Shown: positions 45,541 to 58,952 of the stretch, in pieces
Numbering within the stretch: position 1 is the stretch's first letter
Layout: each line of letters starts with the position of its first letter
Assembly (NCBI GenBank): GCA_030765065.1
Contig: CM060984.1
Span: 82,857,988 to 82,921,987, forward strand
Source of the DNA: Deroplatys truncata
Taxonomy: Eukaryota > Arthropoda > Insecta > Mantodea > Mantidae
Length of the DNA: 64,000 nucleotides
Direction: 5' to 3'
Notes under the pieces: model-generated
What the model saw: the letters and a program-made list of their open reading frames with translations, nothing else
What the model was told of the DNA's origin: nothing
Databases searched by the model: none
Position numbers and translations under genes: made by a program

Positions 45541-46099
45541 AACTGCAGTGACTGCATTAAAGGACCGTGGCGACAAGTGGTATGCAGATTGTTATTGGTC
45601 AACGAGGTCACGTGGTAATATCCGCCATATTGCTGGTTCTACACATGTTCCCCATACGTCAGTGCAGGTGTGACCGAATATAATTAGATTTCTCTGTTTA
45701 TTTCATCGTAATAGCGATATAGAAATAAAAGATTTAGTTTTGCTCCAGTGAGTTGCAGCAATTCAACCCAAGAAGGGCATGTTAATGCGACATTTCCCAA
45801 AGCACCTGTTTTTTGTCATGAACAAGCGTTTAAATGTTTTCCAATCATTCCTTGAGAAGAGTATGAATTTGATTTGAAATATTGCAGTATATCTTTCATG
45901 AATCAAAAGAAAGATAATAGATTTGTTTCAAAGATTAAAAATTAGTTCTAAATTAGTGCAAGACAACTACTAAGTGCTATGCCAGTAAATCTCGGTGTTG
46001 AGATCTACTTTTCCTAAGAGCAGTATCAAATAGAAAATGTTTAAAATATATCAGCGGAACGGTAGCTTTTTTTACGGTAATTACACAAATGTTGTCTTC
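45541..46099. other. Unassigned stretch
   Basis: Positions 45545-45680 are GC-richer with no product recognised. Confidence 0.3.
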
Positions 46100-46200
46100 C
46101 GAGCAGCGATTATAATGCCAGCTTATAGCTCCACCGGTCACGGATTCAAATCTGCAAAGGGCTTTGGACTTTTGGGGTGTAAAAATCCTTAGCATGGCCT
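46100..46200 (+). repeat. SINE family A fragment, diverged
   Basis: GTCTTCCGAGCAG, CACGGATTCAAATCTGC (B box) and GTGTAAAAATCCTTAGCATGG follow the family A order and then stop. A C/T-rich tract follows. Confidence 0.55.
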
Positions 46201-47560
46201 TTTCTCTATTTCTACCCCACTTTTTCCTCCCTATCTCACATTCCTACTGCCTCGTTCTTTCCCTCTACATATTTCCACTCTCCCGCTCTCTACCCCTTTC
46301 TCACACTCTCCTTCCGTCGCCCTCTTCCTTTCTGTGCAAAGTGCTGCATGCAGTATTTTAAAACCAAGTAATAAAAACGGCCTTTTCGGGGTATTAATAA
46401 AAATTGAAAGATTATTTCGGAACTATACTGTTTACCACGATAACGGACACGAATAGGTAACAGTAATGAAAAAAAAAGTTGTACAACTTCTTAAATACTA
46501 ATTCTATATAAATTCTGTAATCAAGCTGTCAGAAACATCATGATTACAAATTTTTGTTATTAAACATTCTCAAAAATCAATAATAAGCTATATTTATATT
46601 TAGACTTATTTACTTTGAACCCGTTGCAAACCCTCTCCTCTTTGGTTTTTTTTTTGGGGGGGTGTAATTAATACCATATAGCCTATTCTATAAGTGGGAC
46701 CTAAGGTATGTTAATTTTTCCTAGTTTCACAACAATCGGTTCGCCATTCTTGCGTGAAAACGTAATATACATATAAATACATTTTAAAAATGTAATTTTT
46801 GGCGCCAGAATAGCTCATTATATCCGTTAACATAAATTATTCAAATTGAAAATTACGGGTAAGGTTATCGGCTTCAGTTTTATTATTTGTATAGATTTGC
46901 AAATAAATTTCGACAATTCACAATAAGCATGATTTATTGTCAAAAGAAGAGAACAACAAAAGCGGCTAACAAAACAAGATTTATACGTCAATTTCATAAG
47001 CCACTCGTGGGTATTTATAAACAAACATTTATTCATGCGCGTATTTAATTTGGTGCATGGTTTAATTTGTTTTCAGCCTGTAGATAAGCGAATGCTCGGT
47101 TTTGTGTCTAAAATGAGAACAAACATCATTTGTACATCACGATATCATTATCATCGCCGCAATTCTCTTTTCATGTATGCATTCACATCAATTATGATGT
47201 CGATATCTTGTGCGTAAAAAACGAGGATAAAATGCTTTGTTACTGATTAACACAATTCATAGGGTAAAGCAAGTATTTTGTAGGTTTTAAAGTTACGAAG
47301 ATGTCTCTAAATATAGATTTTAATTCTAGATTATATTCTAATCACTCTGGATTTAAAACCTAGGCCCCGGTTTCAAACATTTTTATGCACCTCGTATCCA
47401 TAGCGTCTTTGCTTGAGTTAGCAAGAACATGGTGAATAGTCGGGGCTTAGGGGGTCTTGTCGCCACTGTCCTAATATAGTCACTGTGGTTTGGACCTTTC
47501 CTAAGCATCACCTAGCGTACATGCTTGAAAATTTGCGATTCTTGCAATGAATCGCAAACG
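46201..47560. other. Pyrimidine-rich tract and unassigned sequence
   Basis: Positions 46200-46340 are C/T-rich on the plus strand. The rest is AT-rich with no gene recognised. Confidence 0.35.
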
Positions 47561-47566
47561 TTCTCC

Positions 47567-48504
47567 TTTTTACTTTCTCTACTACGTATAGTAAGTAGGG
47601 GAAGTATTGTATTCCACCCAAAAATTCGATACCGAGATTTCACAGGAAATATGTTTTGTGACCCCCTGAATCCAAAAAAAACATTTTTGGAAACATGTCC
47701 GTGTGTGGGTCTGTGTGTCTCAGAAACGAGCAGTCGAATAAACACCAAACTTGGTATTTAGGTTCAGTATCTTCCAGAGATGCGACACGAAGAAGAAAAT
47801 CCCCCACCCCAGATTACCCTTTACATGGAACATTTTTCGAAAATTTTAATTTTCTCAAAAATGACTCTAACGATTTTGATTAAAATATCATATGTTTAAG
47901 ATACTTTCATGACAAATAAAATGTTTATCTTGAACTTTCTGGGAATGTCTCCAAAAGTATTCTTCATTGTGAACGTCTTTTGCATAACTGGTAAACCATA
48001 AGAGATAGACAAAATTTTACTACACTAAAAATGTAGTACGCGTTAAAATACACAATTTATATCATATACATTTTTTGTTGAGTGAACCATTTTCGAGATA
48101 TTGCTTGTTATTCCCTTAAATTTTTCAATACTTATTTTCTCAAATGGGAATTCGTTATTCATTTTTTTTGTCTTGTATATGCAAAGAGTATTAATCTGTG
48201 GCAAAGAGAATGGTGCTGCACCTAGCAACCAGCTATTAAGAGATATGTATGTGCTTAAAGGCTACTGTATTTCTATATTGCCCTTGCAAATACAAAACAA
48301 GAAGAAGTTAGTAGGCCTTAAGCGATAGTCAAATATTTTTAGAACTGGTCGCTATGTGTAAAATATAATTGTCTTTGCATGTCAAAAGATCGTTTCTGCA
48401 AATGTTTATCTCGATTAATATGAAATAGATGGAGAATAAGAGTTTGTAAACATAGTTTGTACAAGAGTAGAGAAAGTCATGTGAGTGTAACACATCAGAT
48501 TTCT
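47567..48504 (-). mobile_element. H repeat copy, full length, head type 2, no long microsatellite
   Basis: Starts TTTTTACTTTCTCTACTACG and ends GTGAGTGTAACACATCAGA. The microsatellite is reduced to GTGTGTGGGTCTGTGTG, and the GAACAGCATAA segment next to it is deleted. Confidence 0.85.
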
Positions 48505-48534
48505 TTCCCCTTTCTTTTCTTTTCATCGTAAGAG

Positions 48535-49470
48535 CCTGTTACCATGAATAAACATTTGAATGCTGTTTCAACATATTCTGCAGTAACACCTTCTTGCTTA
48601 AATTGAAACAATTCCGCGATAGAAATATATCACGAATAACATGGCAAGGATAGAAGTACATTTCTAACGAATAGTATAATATATAATGAGTATGTGAATT
48701 TTTCATTGACAGAAAGTCGTATGAACGCATTACATCAGAGTGCTGGAAAAAGATTCGCGTCCGCGTGTGTGCATGTGTGTATGCGTCTATAAATACGAGA
48801 GTATAACTCAAATCCAAGTGACAGATAGGTAAACACAAATTTCATATTTGAATCATGTATGCCAGTGGAAGATTTTGGAGAAAATTCTTCCACTCTAAAC
48901 TACCATTTACACAGAAAAACGTTCATTGTTTTTATTTTCTTGAAATGACTATAATGATTTTCATTAAATTATAATACGTTTAAGGTATGTGAATGACTAA
49001 TAAAATGTACATTTTGAATTTTCCGAACAGCCGGTGAAGTCCTCCACATTTTTAATTAATTTTGTGTAGATCTGTATAACTGAAGAAGCATAAGACATAG
49101 AAAACTTTACAAAAAGTTCAGAGTTCATGAAATATAGAATTTATATAAAATAAGTTTCATGTAGCGATAGACGTCGGAATTTTCATTGCTACGCCTTTGA
49201 GTTTTCTCAGATCGAACTATAAAGCATCTTACACGATTCTTCGTTGTTCCTGCATGGACTCGTTTTAGTAACAGAGTCTATTTACGAGATGCTGACATTT
49301 GTGATTTGTTTTTTGTATCACGCCATCAGCTAAGTCCATTTGCTTAATTTGAGATTATTTCTAATCAACGTGACTTGGGAAATCATTTGTTATATGAATA
49401 CTTCATGTAATAAATGAGGGATTATGTAAAGTTGTAATAGGCAGAGAAAGCCGTGATAGTTTCACATCAT
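48535..49470 (-). mobile_element. Two partial H copies, head type 3
   Basis: The first piece (48535-48740) is a type 3 head (ATTTGAATGCTGTTTCAAC to GAACGCATTACATCAGAG). The second (48741-49470) runs from a GTGTGTGCATGTGTGTATG tract through the body to AGAGAAAGCCGTGATAG and CACATCA. Confidence 0.6.
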
Positions 49471-51230
49471 TTTTTTACTTAAATTTTCTTTTATCTCCTA
49501 CAGTATTCTACAACGCTGTCACTTATACCTGGGTCCATAATGTGACTTCTAAGGACCCCAAAGGTTAAACGGACGAATAAATCTTGTAGTCGTGGTGTTA
49601 CTGCAGACAATTCTCATACATATTACGTCTTATCGTATTAAAAGTCGTGTATGCACCATGAATTAACGCTGTGCAAAAATTAAGCAAAGAAAATCTGCAG
49701 CGGAAGTAAGCTGGCGAAAATAACATCAGTTGAAGGGGAAATTTCCTGCAAGACGCTATTGTCAGCCAGCGAGCAGCGGATGCAAGAGGCAAGCTTCCAG
49801 TAGGTGTCCGTCCGGACTCGCTCCTAGATGAAGAAACAAGATTGTGTTAATTAACCGGAAGCCAGGAAGGGACAGCTGCGGTCTACAAGAATGGTTCAAG
49901 CAAGGAAGCAACCTTACCCACGTACGCAGTCATAGAAATCAAGTTAGTCACTTTAGAGGTGCGTACCATTCATTCGGAAAGTCTGAGCTAGAGATAATGT
50001 AATTTTTGCTGATGTTTTTGAGAGGTTACTGGTAAAAACTCTTGTGTAACAGTCACATAACCTTCTCTACTCATTATCACTTCACAGCTACTCTAGAGAG
50101 TGATCAATTTACAATGGAACCGCCCGCTCGGTTTGTCCGTCCACGGCAGGTCAGAATGATGCACCGGTAAACGGGTATCAGGAAGTCCGCAGTAAGATCT
50201 ACAGAGAGTTTGTCTTTATATTATTACTTGTACTAATAAACACTTTAAGGCAGCTCATTCGCCTTTGTCGCTCAAGGAACTGCTGGAACTGTTTGCCTCA
50301 ATTTTTCACACATGTCTGGCGTCTGCTTCGGACATCATTAAACGTTACTCCGGATTTCTTTAAGTTCGTCTTCTTCAGTTCTTCTGAACCATGTGGATCA
50401 GTTTGAATTTTTTATCTTTTAATGTATTCCAGATATAGTCACAGGGGTTCGAAGAGGCTATGTGTGCGAATTTTTCGCAAGGAATACTCGGTTGTGTTTA
50501 GAACAGCTGTAAAGTCATCCACTCTTTCTTTTTGGGTTAAGTACGTAAACAAGGAAGCTGTAGAATTAAATTCACGTGCATAATACGGTTTTCCCGCAGA
50601 AGGGAGGGGGATGACGGCACAGTGTACTCCGATTTCTTGATAATGCAGGGGCTTCTCGCGAAGGAGATTAGATTTATAGCATTTCATACAAGTTGTTTTA
50701 CATATGATCACACCCAGTAATTTGAATCACGTTTCACCTGTAAGCCAAATGCGCTTATGGCCAATTTTTCCGCACGACATATAAAAAAGGCATTCCACAT
50801 AAAGCAAGATTTGATAATATAAAGCAAGATGAAGTAAAAGATTTTACATCTAATCACCATTTCGGTTTCAAAGCAGCTGCTTGATACTGACATTTTGTAG
50901 ATGTAGTTCGATTATTTTTATATATTTCCATTTACCACTTTACCAACATTTAACGTTTACATTTACCAACCGTGCATGCAGGATCAGTCGGTTTGAGTTC
51001 AAAAACTACAATTCTCTGTTATATTATTTTAACTTCAATAACTCGAGCAGAGCCACAGGAAATTTCCTTTTGATGTGAAAGACGCCTAAATCATTTCTGG
51101 GTACCATTTTCCAAACAATTTCCATTGCTATCGGGCCTTCCTAAGTTCTTGACTTAACCGTTCCCGTTTCGCGAAATTCATTTTACAATTTATGAGCGTA
51201 TTGCGAACTTGAATTTTAATCCCTGGAATA

Positions 51231-51234
<4 letters not shown>
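49471..51234. other. Unassigned stretch with an H head fragment
   Basis: No gene recognised. At 50037-50085, CTTGTGTAACAGTCACATAA and CCTTCTCTACTCATT match an H head start. The 90-codon minus frame at 50439-50711 belongs to no family I recognise. Confidence 0.3.

Positions 51235-51299
<65 letters not shown>
51235..51299. repeat. (TC)n(AC)n microsatellite
   Basis: TC repeat over about 33 bases followed by AC repeat over about 31. Unlike the other dinucleotide tracts here, it does not lie in an H copy. Confidence 0.9.
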
Positions 51300-51302
<3 letters not shown>

Positions 51303-51797
51303 GAAGAGAGAGACAAACGCGCGCGCTTATCCTGTGAATTATAAAAGAGGGATGTAACCTTCAGACAGCGGTATCTTAAGCAGCCCCATCGTCAAGCATG
51401 AGGAGCCGAAAGCTCAGTTCCACCGCTCATCCTTCTTTTTACACAAAATAGAAAAGAAAGAAGAAAAAAGGGATACAACACTCAACTCTTAATATTAAAA
51501 ACATATTTATGTTTTCATAAGCTCATGTTCTAATCTATATTCTCTGAAGGGAATAATCTTGAAACCACTAAATCTGTTTTGATATTTCTTACATCATCGA
51601 AAGGCACTGTTTTTCTCGACAAACAGACCATTAGACTCTTCTAATTTCAATTCCTAACTGACTAAATCGTATCTACAAGGCCAAAATTAGAACATGAAGA
51701 TGTTGGATTCATAAAAACACACACTTGAGAAGAAGGTCTGACTTTTTGTTGCGAATGTTATGGAGTAGAAAATAGTCTAAAACGGAAAATGAATCTA
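51300..51797. other. Unassigned stretch
   Basis: No gene recognised. Confidence 0.3.
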
Positions 51798-53367
51798 AAA
51801 ATCTGATGTGTTACACTCACATGCCTTTCTCTACTCTTGTACAAACTATTTTTACAAACGCTTATTCTCCATATGTTTCATGTTAATCGAGATATCGAGA
51901 TGTCAATCTTATTGGTAATTTTCTTGTAGATGCAAGAGGAATATGGTAGCTTTTAAGCGATAGTCAAATGTTTTAACGCTGGTTGCTATGTGACGCATTC
52001 CATGTGCATTTTGCATGTCCAGGACATAAAAAAAAATCTGATGTGTTACACTCACATAACTTTCTCTACTCTTGTACAACCTAATTTTACAAACGCCTAT
52101 TCTCCACATGCTTCATGTTAATCGAGATATCGAGATGTCAATCTTATTGGTAATTTTCTTGTAGATGCAAGGAAAATATGGTAGCTTTTAAGCGATAGTC
52201 AAATGTTTTAACGCTGGTTGCTATGTGACGCATTTCATTCTCTTTGCATGTCCAGGACATAAAAAAAATGAATAACGCATTTGAGAAAAAGTATAAGAAT
52301 TGGAAAATTTAAGGAAATAACAAGCAATATCTCGAAAACGGTTCACTCAACAAAAGAAATGTATATGACATAAGTTGTGTATTTTAACGCGATCTACATT
52401 TTTTGTGTAGTAAAATTTTGTCTATCTCTTATGGTTTACCAGTTATGCAAAAGTCGTTCACAATAAAGAATACTTTTGGAGACATTCCCAGAAAATTCGA
52501 GATATACATTTCATTTCTCATGGCATTACCCTAAACATATGATATTTCCATCAAAATCGTTAGAGCCATTTTTGAGAAAATTAAAATTTTCGAAAAATCT
52601 TCCATGTAAAGGGTAGTCTGGGGTGGGGGGATTTTCTTGAAAACCTTCGTGTCGTATCTCTGGAAGATGCTAAACCTAAATACCAAGTTTGGTGCTTATC
52701 CGACTGTTCGGTTTTGAGTTATGCTGTTCACAGACACACAGACAGACACACACACGGACGTGTTTCCAAAAATGCTTTTTTTGGATTCAGGAGGTCTCAA
52801 AACATGTATTTCCGGTGAAATCTCGGTATCGAATTTTTGGGTGGAATGCAATACTTCCCCTACTTACTATACGTAGTAGAGAAAGTAAAAATGATTAACG
52901 AATTTGAGAAAAAGTATTAAATATTGGAAAATTTAAGGGAATAACAAGCAATATCTCGAAAACGGTTCACTCAACAAAAGAAATATATATGACATAAATT
53001 GTGTATTTTAACGTGATCTACATTTTTGGTGTAGTAAAATTTTGTCTATCTCCTATGGTTTACCAGTTATGCAAAAGTCGTTCACATTGAAGAACACTTT
53101 TGGAGACATTCCCAGAAAATTCGAGATATACATTTCATTTGTCATGAAAATATCTTAAACATATGATATTTTAATCAAAATCGTTAGAGCCATTTTTGAG
53201 AAAATTAAAGTTTTCGAAAAATGTTCCAAGTAAAGGGTAGTCTGGGGTGGGGGATTTTCTTGAAAACCTTCGTGTTGCATCTCTGGAAGATACTGAACCT
53301 AAGTACCAAGTTTGGTGTTTATCGACTGTTCGTTTCTGAGTTATACTGTTCACAGACACACACACAC

Positions 53368-53409
<42 letters not shown>

Positions 53410-53556
53410 AGACACATACACGGACATGTTTCCAAAAATGCTTGTTTTGGATTCAGGGGGTCTCAAAACATGTATTTCCGGTGAAATCTAGGCATCGAAT
53501 TTTTGGGTGGAATACAATACCTCCCCTACTTACTATACGTATTAGAGAAAGTAAAA
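51798..53556 (+). mobile_element. H tandem: head, head, body, body
   Basis: Head 1 is 51798-52024; head 2 plus body is about 52037-52887; a second headless body is 52888-53556, with a long AC tract at about 53355-53414. The head/head junction (GGACATAAAAAAAAATCTG) is identical to the one near 24426-24435, and the body/body junction begins at the same internal base as in that array. Confidence 0.85.
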
Positions 53557-54260
53557 AGAAGACACAAACAGCAAATATTTAAATCCAAATAATAGATGGT
53601 CACGATTTAGTAGCTGAGGAACAAAAGACGCAATGAAACAAAAGAGAATTGCAGTTTGCTTATAATAGTACGGATCTGTATGCGATACCTACTGATTTAA
53701 CGGACGTTTCACTCAAATGCTGCAAATGTATGTAGGATTTAGTGTTAAAACATCTGAGTAAATTTTATTCTACTTCTTCAGATGTGTGTAATGAAGTGTT
53801 GGATGCCAACAACGCTTAATGTGTAAGAAACTTTTGTTGTACTTCTGTGTTTTATTCAAGTTCAATAACGTAGTAAAGAATCATATGAAGAGAAAATCGT
53901 GCCTAGACTAATATTTGAAGCTGCTCAATCAGCGATTTTAATTTAACTCAGAAGATTATTTTTCTCGATTTTTCAAGGCTGCGTGCAATTGTCAAAATGT
54001 TTAAATTGTTGGCCTGGGAATGGAAATGTTCATTTTCACTTGTTCATAAATGACTTCCGGTTCCCGAGGCAGAGTTCAGGATGGAAACAATTTACCACAC
54101 AACTGTGAATATTTCGTAAAGGGTTAATGGCACGAAAAGGGTTATTTGACATAAATTCTACATTTTAATGAGTTGTGCGTGTTTCATACAGTGCATTTGT
54201 ATATAATTTTTGGTATTATGGAAACTTAAAAATTAAAATACGTATTTTGTTCGTTACCTT
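53557..54260. other. Unassigned stretch
   Basis: No gene recognised. Confidence 0.3.
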
Positions 54261-54261
54261 A

Positions 54262-54903
54262 CATTTACTTTCTCTAGCACCTAGTAGGTAGAGTAAGTAG
54301 ATACTATATTCTACCCGAAAATCCGACATCGAGTTTTTACTGGAAATACACCTTTTGGAATAAACTGATTAAAAAAAAGAAAAGAAACAGAAAGACACAC
54401 ATGTGCGTGTATGAGAGAGAGAGAGAGAGAGAGAGAGAGCAGCATAGCTCGAAAAGAAACATCGGTTAAATACCAAACTTAGTATTTAACTTCACCATTT
54501 TTCAAGGATGGGACGTGGAATATTTTCAAGAAAATCGCACAATATGCAATTTGTAAATTATTTTTCGAAGCGTTAGCCATTTTCGAAGTATTCCATTTTG
54601 CAAGTTTAGGCCTTTCCTAAGCCTCAACTAATGGACATGCTTGAAAGTTTGCGATATTTGCTTTTGTCTCTTTTCTTACTTCCTTTTCCATCGCAAGAGC
54701 CTGTTACTGCAAATGAACATCTGAACACTGTTTCCGCATGTTGAAACTTCTTGTTTAATTTAAAACAATTTCTAGATAAAAATATATCGTGAATAACGCA
54801 ATATGTATAGTATAATAATGTTTATATGAACAGTGTAATGTATAATGAATATATGTGAACTTGTTTGGAAGAGAAATTCATGTGAATGCATCACATTAGA
54901 TTT
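54262..54903 (-). mobile_element. H repeat copy, head type 3
   Basis: The tail TTTACTTTCTCTAGCACC, a (GA)n tract (54413-54439) in the microsatellite position, AGCATAGCTCGAAAAG and a type 3 head ending GTGAATGCATCACATTAGA. Confidence 0.7.
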
Positions 54904-55155
54904 TCAGAAAGTAAATGCCTATGTTTGAGAGTAAAGCTATACGGTGTGTAGCGCATTATTATATTATTGCTATTGTTGTTATTATTATTCAAACAATAAT
55001 TAGAGAACTGCTGTTTGTGCTCGCCATGCACTTGAAGGTGTAAGCTGTAATGCGGAAAGGTCTGTTCGGTGTTTATTTTTACTTGCAGGAACGGACGCTC
55101 CTCATTGCCATTTTGGATCATCTCCTTAACAGGAGAGAAAACGGAATTAAACAAT
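54904..55155. other. Unassigned short spacer
   Basis: Contains a short (TTA/TTG)n tract near 54955-54990. No gene. Confidence 0.3.
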
Positions 55156-55991
55156 CTGATGTGTTGTACTCACATGAGTTTCTCTACTCTTGTACAAACT
55201 ATTACAAACGCTTATTCTCCATCTACGTCATGTTAATCCAGTAAACGTTGTAGAAACTATCTTATTGCTAATTTTCTTGTAGGTGCAAGGGAAATATGGT
55301 AGGCTTTAAGCGATAGTCAAATGTTTTAAGAACTGGTTGCTATGTGGAGCATTCCACACTCTTTACATGTCCAGGACAGCAACAAAAAAAGAATAACGAA
55401 TTCCCATTTAAGAGAAAGTATAAGTATTTGAAAATTCAAACAATTAACAAGGAATATCTTCGAAAATCTCCACATAAAAAAAACTTATATGACATATCTA
55501 AATTGTGTGTTTTACGAGATCTACATTGTTTGTGTAGTAAAATGTTGTCTATCTCTTAATGTTTACCAGTTATGCGAAAGTCATTCAAAATGAAGAGTAC
55601 TTTTGGGGACATTCCCAGGAAATTCAAGATATACATTTCATTTGCCATAAAAGTATCCTAAACGTATGATATTTTTATTAAAATGTCTCAAAATTTTCGA
55701 AAAATGTTTCATGTAAAGAATGGTCTGGGGTAGGGGATTTTCTTGAAAATCCTCGTGTCGCATCCTTGGAAGGTACTAAACTCAAATACCAAGTTTGATA
55801 TTTATCCGACTTTTCGTTTTTGAGTCATGCTGTTCACAGACAGACAGATGGACAGACACACACAGACATGTTTCCAAAACTTGTATTAAAGGATCTCAAA
55901 AGATATATTTCCGGTGAAATCGCAGTATAGAATTTTTGGGTGGAATGCAATACTTCCCCTATTTACTATGCATAGTAGAGAAAGCAAAAAG
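55156..55991 (+). mobile_element. H repeat copy, full length
   Basis: Starts TCTGATGTGTTGTACTCAC and ends GCATAGTAGAGAAAGCAAAAA. The microsatellite is short (ACAGACAGACAGATGGACAG). Confidence 0.85.
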
Positions 55992-57198
55992 TGGCTGTTA
56001 CAGGCCGAAAGATGTCGTTTCCACCGGTGGACTATAAAACTCTTCGTGGCTTAGAATTAGTTTATCTCGCATCGTTATAACGGCACATCTGGATAGCTAC
56101 CCCTCAGCTACAGCAACCTTCACAGCACTTACCCGACGAAGAGTACTAGCTTTCTGCCTTTAATTACTTGATGTAGTATTTGAGCTTAATGTGAGACTGC
56201 TGAGAAAAATTAATAATATTAATGATGATAATAATAATAATAATAATATTTAAGCAAGAAACAAAGAGCGAATGTAGCAGCTTTTTTCGAAGGTATCTAG
56301 AAAATTACTCAACCGATTTGAAAAATTCAGTATAAAAGTTATATTTTAAAGGCACAATTGTCTGTTTAGCAACTCCGAATGCAAAGCTCTCATGGCTTTC
56401 TTCATCCTCCTAAGTTGTTTAGTGCTGTTTGATATAGTTGGGCTACAATTTAACCACGAGAGCCAAACGAGGTCGATGTTTAAAATGAAACCTTTGTGCT
56501 GATTGTCTTCCCCGGAATAGCTGTGTCTCTATGTATGCTGGTTAAACGTGTGTCTTAAGTTTAAAACGTTTTCCTCTTCTTCTTCTTTCTTTCAGTTCTC
56601 GGATTACGCAATATACCCGTTTCGGTTCCAAATTGCCTTCAGCTTTCCAGTGTATCACCCTCGATCTCTTCATCCTCTTGGTGCACAATTCAAGTACTAA
56701 AAGCAGCGACACTCTTCTTTATTATAACATTACAGATACGACCATCCCCACACTTAATTCGTTGTTCTCATGTTTCATAAATTTTTATTGTATTTTGGGT
56801 TTTATGAACAATTGACAAGGAGGCACTCCAACATCTAGGAAGAGCACTAAGGAGGAATAACTTTGCAATAAAGGTGGCAACAGCTTGTAATGTTTACCCC
56901 AAAGATTTTGTCATTCCGCTGCTATGGGGTTCGGAAAGGTAGAGGTAAGTCTTTCTTTCCTAATTTCTTTTCTTCTTTCGTTCTATCTTTCCTTCTTTCC
57001 TTTTGGCTGTCTTTGTTTGTTTCTTTCTATCTATGAGACGAACAAAGTTTATTGACAGCTAAAAGTTTCGTTATCCAAAATCTTCATAGTCCACTTGGCT
57101 CATTTACCAGAGTGTTTGCCTGCAGTTCTAAAGGTTCTGAGTGAATTTCCGGCTGGGCTCGAGAAATACTTCTTTAATAAACAGGGTTTCTTGGTATA
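55992..57198. other. Unassigned stretch
   Basis: No gene recognised. There are short simple tracts at 56225-56250 (ATA/ATG) and 56955-57035 (TTTCTTTCC-like). Confidence 0.3.
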
Positions 57199-57200
57199 TA

Positions 57201-58015
57201 CGAGGGCTGATCAACAAAGACTGAGACTGATTTTTTTCACAGATGTTTATTACTCCAATTCAATGTTTACATGATCTTTTTCAAAGTAGTCCCCTCCTAT
57301 TTCAATGCACTTTTTATAAGGTCTCTGCCAGTCCTTGAACACGTGCTGCAGACCATTCTTTGTCAGGTCCTTGAGAATCGCCTCATTTTTCTTGAGCACT
57401 GCTTCAGAGTTCTCAAATCGAATACCCCTAAGCTTTGCCTTTTAGTGCTATAAGGTGGATGTGGTACACAGGTAATTTTGAATCGAGCCAGAAACTGCAT
57501 GACTTGATTTGCGACGTGAGGCCGTGCATTGTCATGATGAAGTCGCCACCCAGTCCGAGAAAGCTCCGGTCGTTTCTTTGCAATGTGCTTCCTCAGTGTA
57601 GCCAATACTGACGTGTAGTATGCTGCTGTAACAGTAGTGTGAGGGGGAACTGCATGCTGGTAAATCATTCCATTAGAGTAAAAAAATGTGATCACCATCA
57701 CTTTCCCTGCAGATGGAACAACTTTTGCCTTTTTTGGTGCTGGAGAACCTGGCGATTTCCACACTGTGCTGGCTTGTTTTCCTTCAGGATCATGCATGAC
57801 TCATCACCGGTGATAATCGAGTTAAAAAATGCATCACCTCCATTGTCTGGTATGCGAAATGCACGTAGGGTCTACAAAATAGAGCATTACTACCAACCTA
57901 CCAATACGAGAGTGCTGCCGCCTACCAACATTATACATAAAACCCCGCTCAGATACGAAACTATCACGGAAGCTACAGGAAAAAATCAGTCTCAGTCTTT
58001 GTTGATCAGCCCTCG
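57201..58015 (-). mobile_element. mariner with perfect TIRs, internally deleted
   Basis: The terminal inverted repeats start CGAGGGCTGATCAACAAAG on both sides and match without a difference over about 36 bases. TA flanks are at 57199-57200 and 58016-58017. The 815-bp length shows it has lost about a third of a full mariner. Intact ends with a deleted interior fit a non-autonomous element moved in trans. Confidence 0.9.
57230..57860 (-). pseudogene. mariner transposase, N-terminus and third catalytic region deleted
   Basis: On the minus strand, NGGDAFFNSIITGDES leads to the first catalytic aspartate (about 57815). After a small frame change come SPGSPAPKKAKVVPSAGKVM (about 57700-57760) and LHHDNARPHVANQVM with the second (about 57500-57545). 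VPHPPYST (about 57440-57465) then stops where SPDLAPSD should follow. The C-terminal tail (KNGLQHVFKDW type) resumes near 57330. The helix-turn-helix region is absent. It differs from the mariners at 10783 and 39175, so a third subfamily is present. Confidence 0.85.
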
Positions 58016-58169
58016 TATGTCCAGAGTTTGGTGTGTGAATGAAGTCCGCTTGCATGCGTGTTCCTATCACCAGGACTGCCGTTAGACGGATACTTGAATA
58101 TACTCGTATGTATGTTCCAGAATTATTCTGTAAGGCAATTCATAATTACAGCTATGTTGACACCTGTGT

Positions 58170-58938
58170 TGTAAGAAATATGTTATATGTTACATTTACG
58201 TCACTTTATCTACCCACTCATCTAGAAGCCATTCTCACAAAAGCGTATTCTTCTATCTATTTTATGTTAATCGAGATAAACGTTTGCATAAGTTGTTTCA
58301 TTACAAATTTCGTTGTAGGTACAAGAGGGATACAGGAAGATGAAGCGATAGCCAAAACTTTAAAAATCGGGGCACTGTATGCTGGCTTTGAAATTCCACT
58401 CTTTGCATCCTTGGAGAAACAAACAAATGGCGACTTTAACACTCAGAATTGCATAATGTACTTGAAAATTCAAACCAATAACAAGGAATATCTCAGAAAT
58501 GGTTAATGGCATTAAAACTTTACGAAACATAAATTGTTTTTTTAACGAGATCTGCATTTTTTTAGGAGTAAGCTTTTATGCAATCTATCTGGTGCACCAG
58601 TTACATCAATATACACAAAATGCATCCAGAATGAAGAGGATTCCGCAAGATATTCGTAGAAAATTTAAGATATGTATTTTATCAAATAAACAACATAAAC
58701 AAATGGAATTTTAATAATAATCATTAGAGCCATTTTTGAGAAAATACAAAATAACGAAAAATATTCCACGTAAAGAGTGGTTTGGTATGGAGGAATTTTC
58801 TTAAAAATCTCCGTGTCACATCTTCAGATATTTTTGAGTTATGATGTTTTCAAATACATAAAAACGCACACGCACGGGACTTTTTCTAAAAATAATTTTT
58901 GGAATTCAGCAGATCTCAAAACAGTTTCCGGTGAAGTC
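58170..58938 (+). mobile_element. H repeat copy, 3' truncated at an inverted junction
   Basis: The head and body are recognisable (GCGTATTCTTCTATCTAT, AATGAAGAGGATTCCGCAAG), through to TTTCCGGTGAAGTCTCG, then it stops at GATATC. Beyond lies H sequence in the opposite orientation, with a SINE at the junction. Confidence 0.65.
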
Positions 58939-58952
58939 TCGATATCTGTCTG

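Noticed and set aside
50439-50711. 90-residue minus frame as a gene
   Set aside because: No recognisable family or neighbouring exon; the length is expected by chance in this composition.
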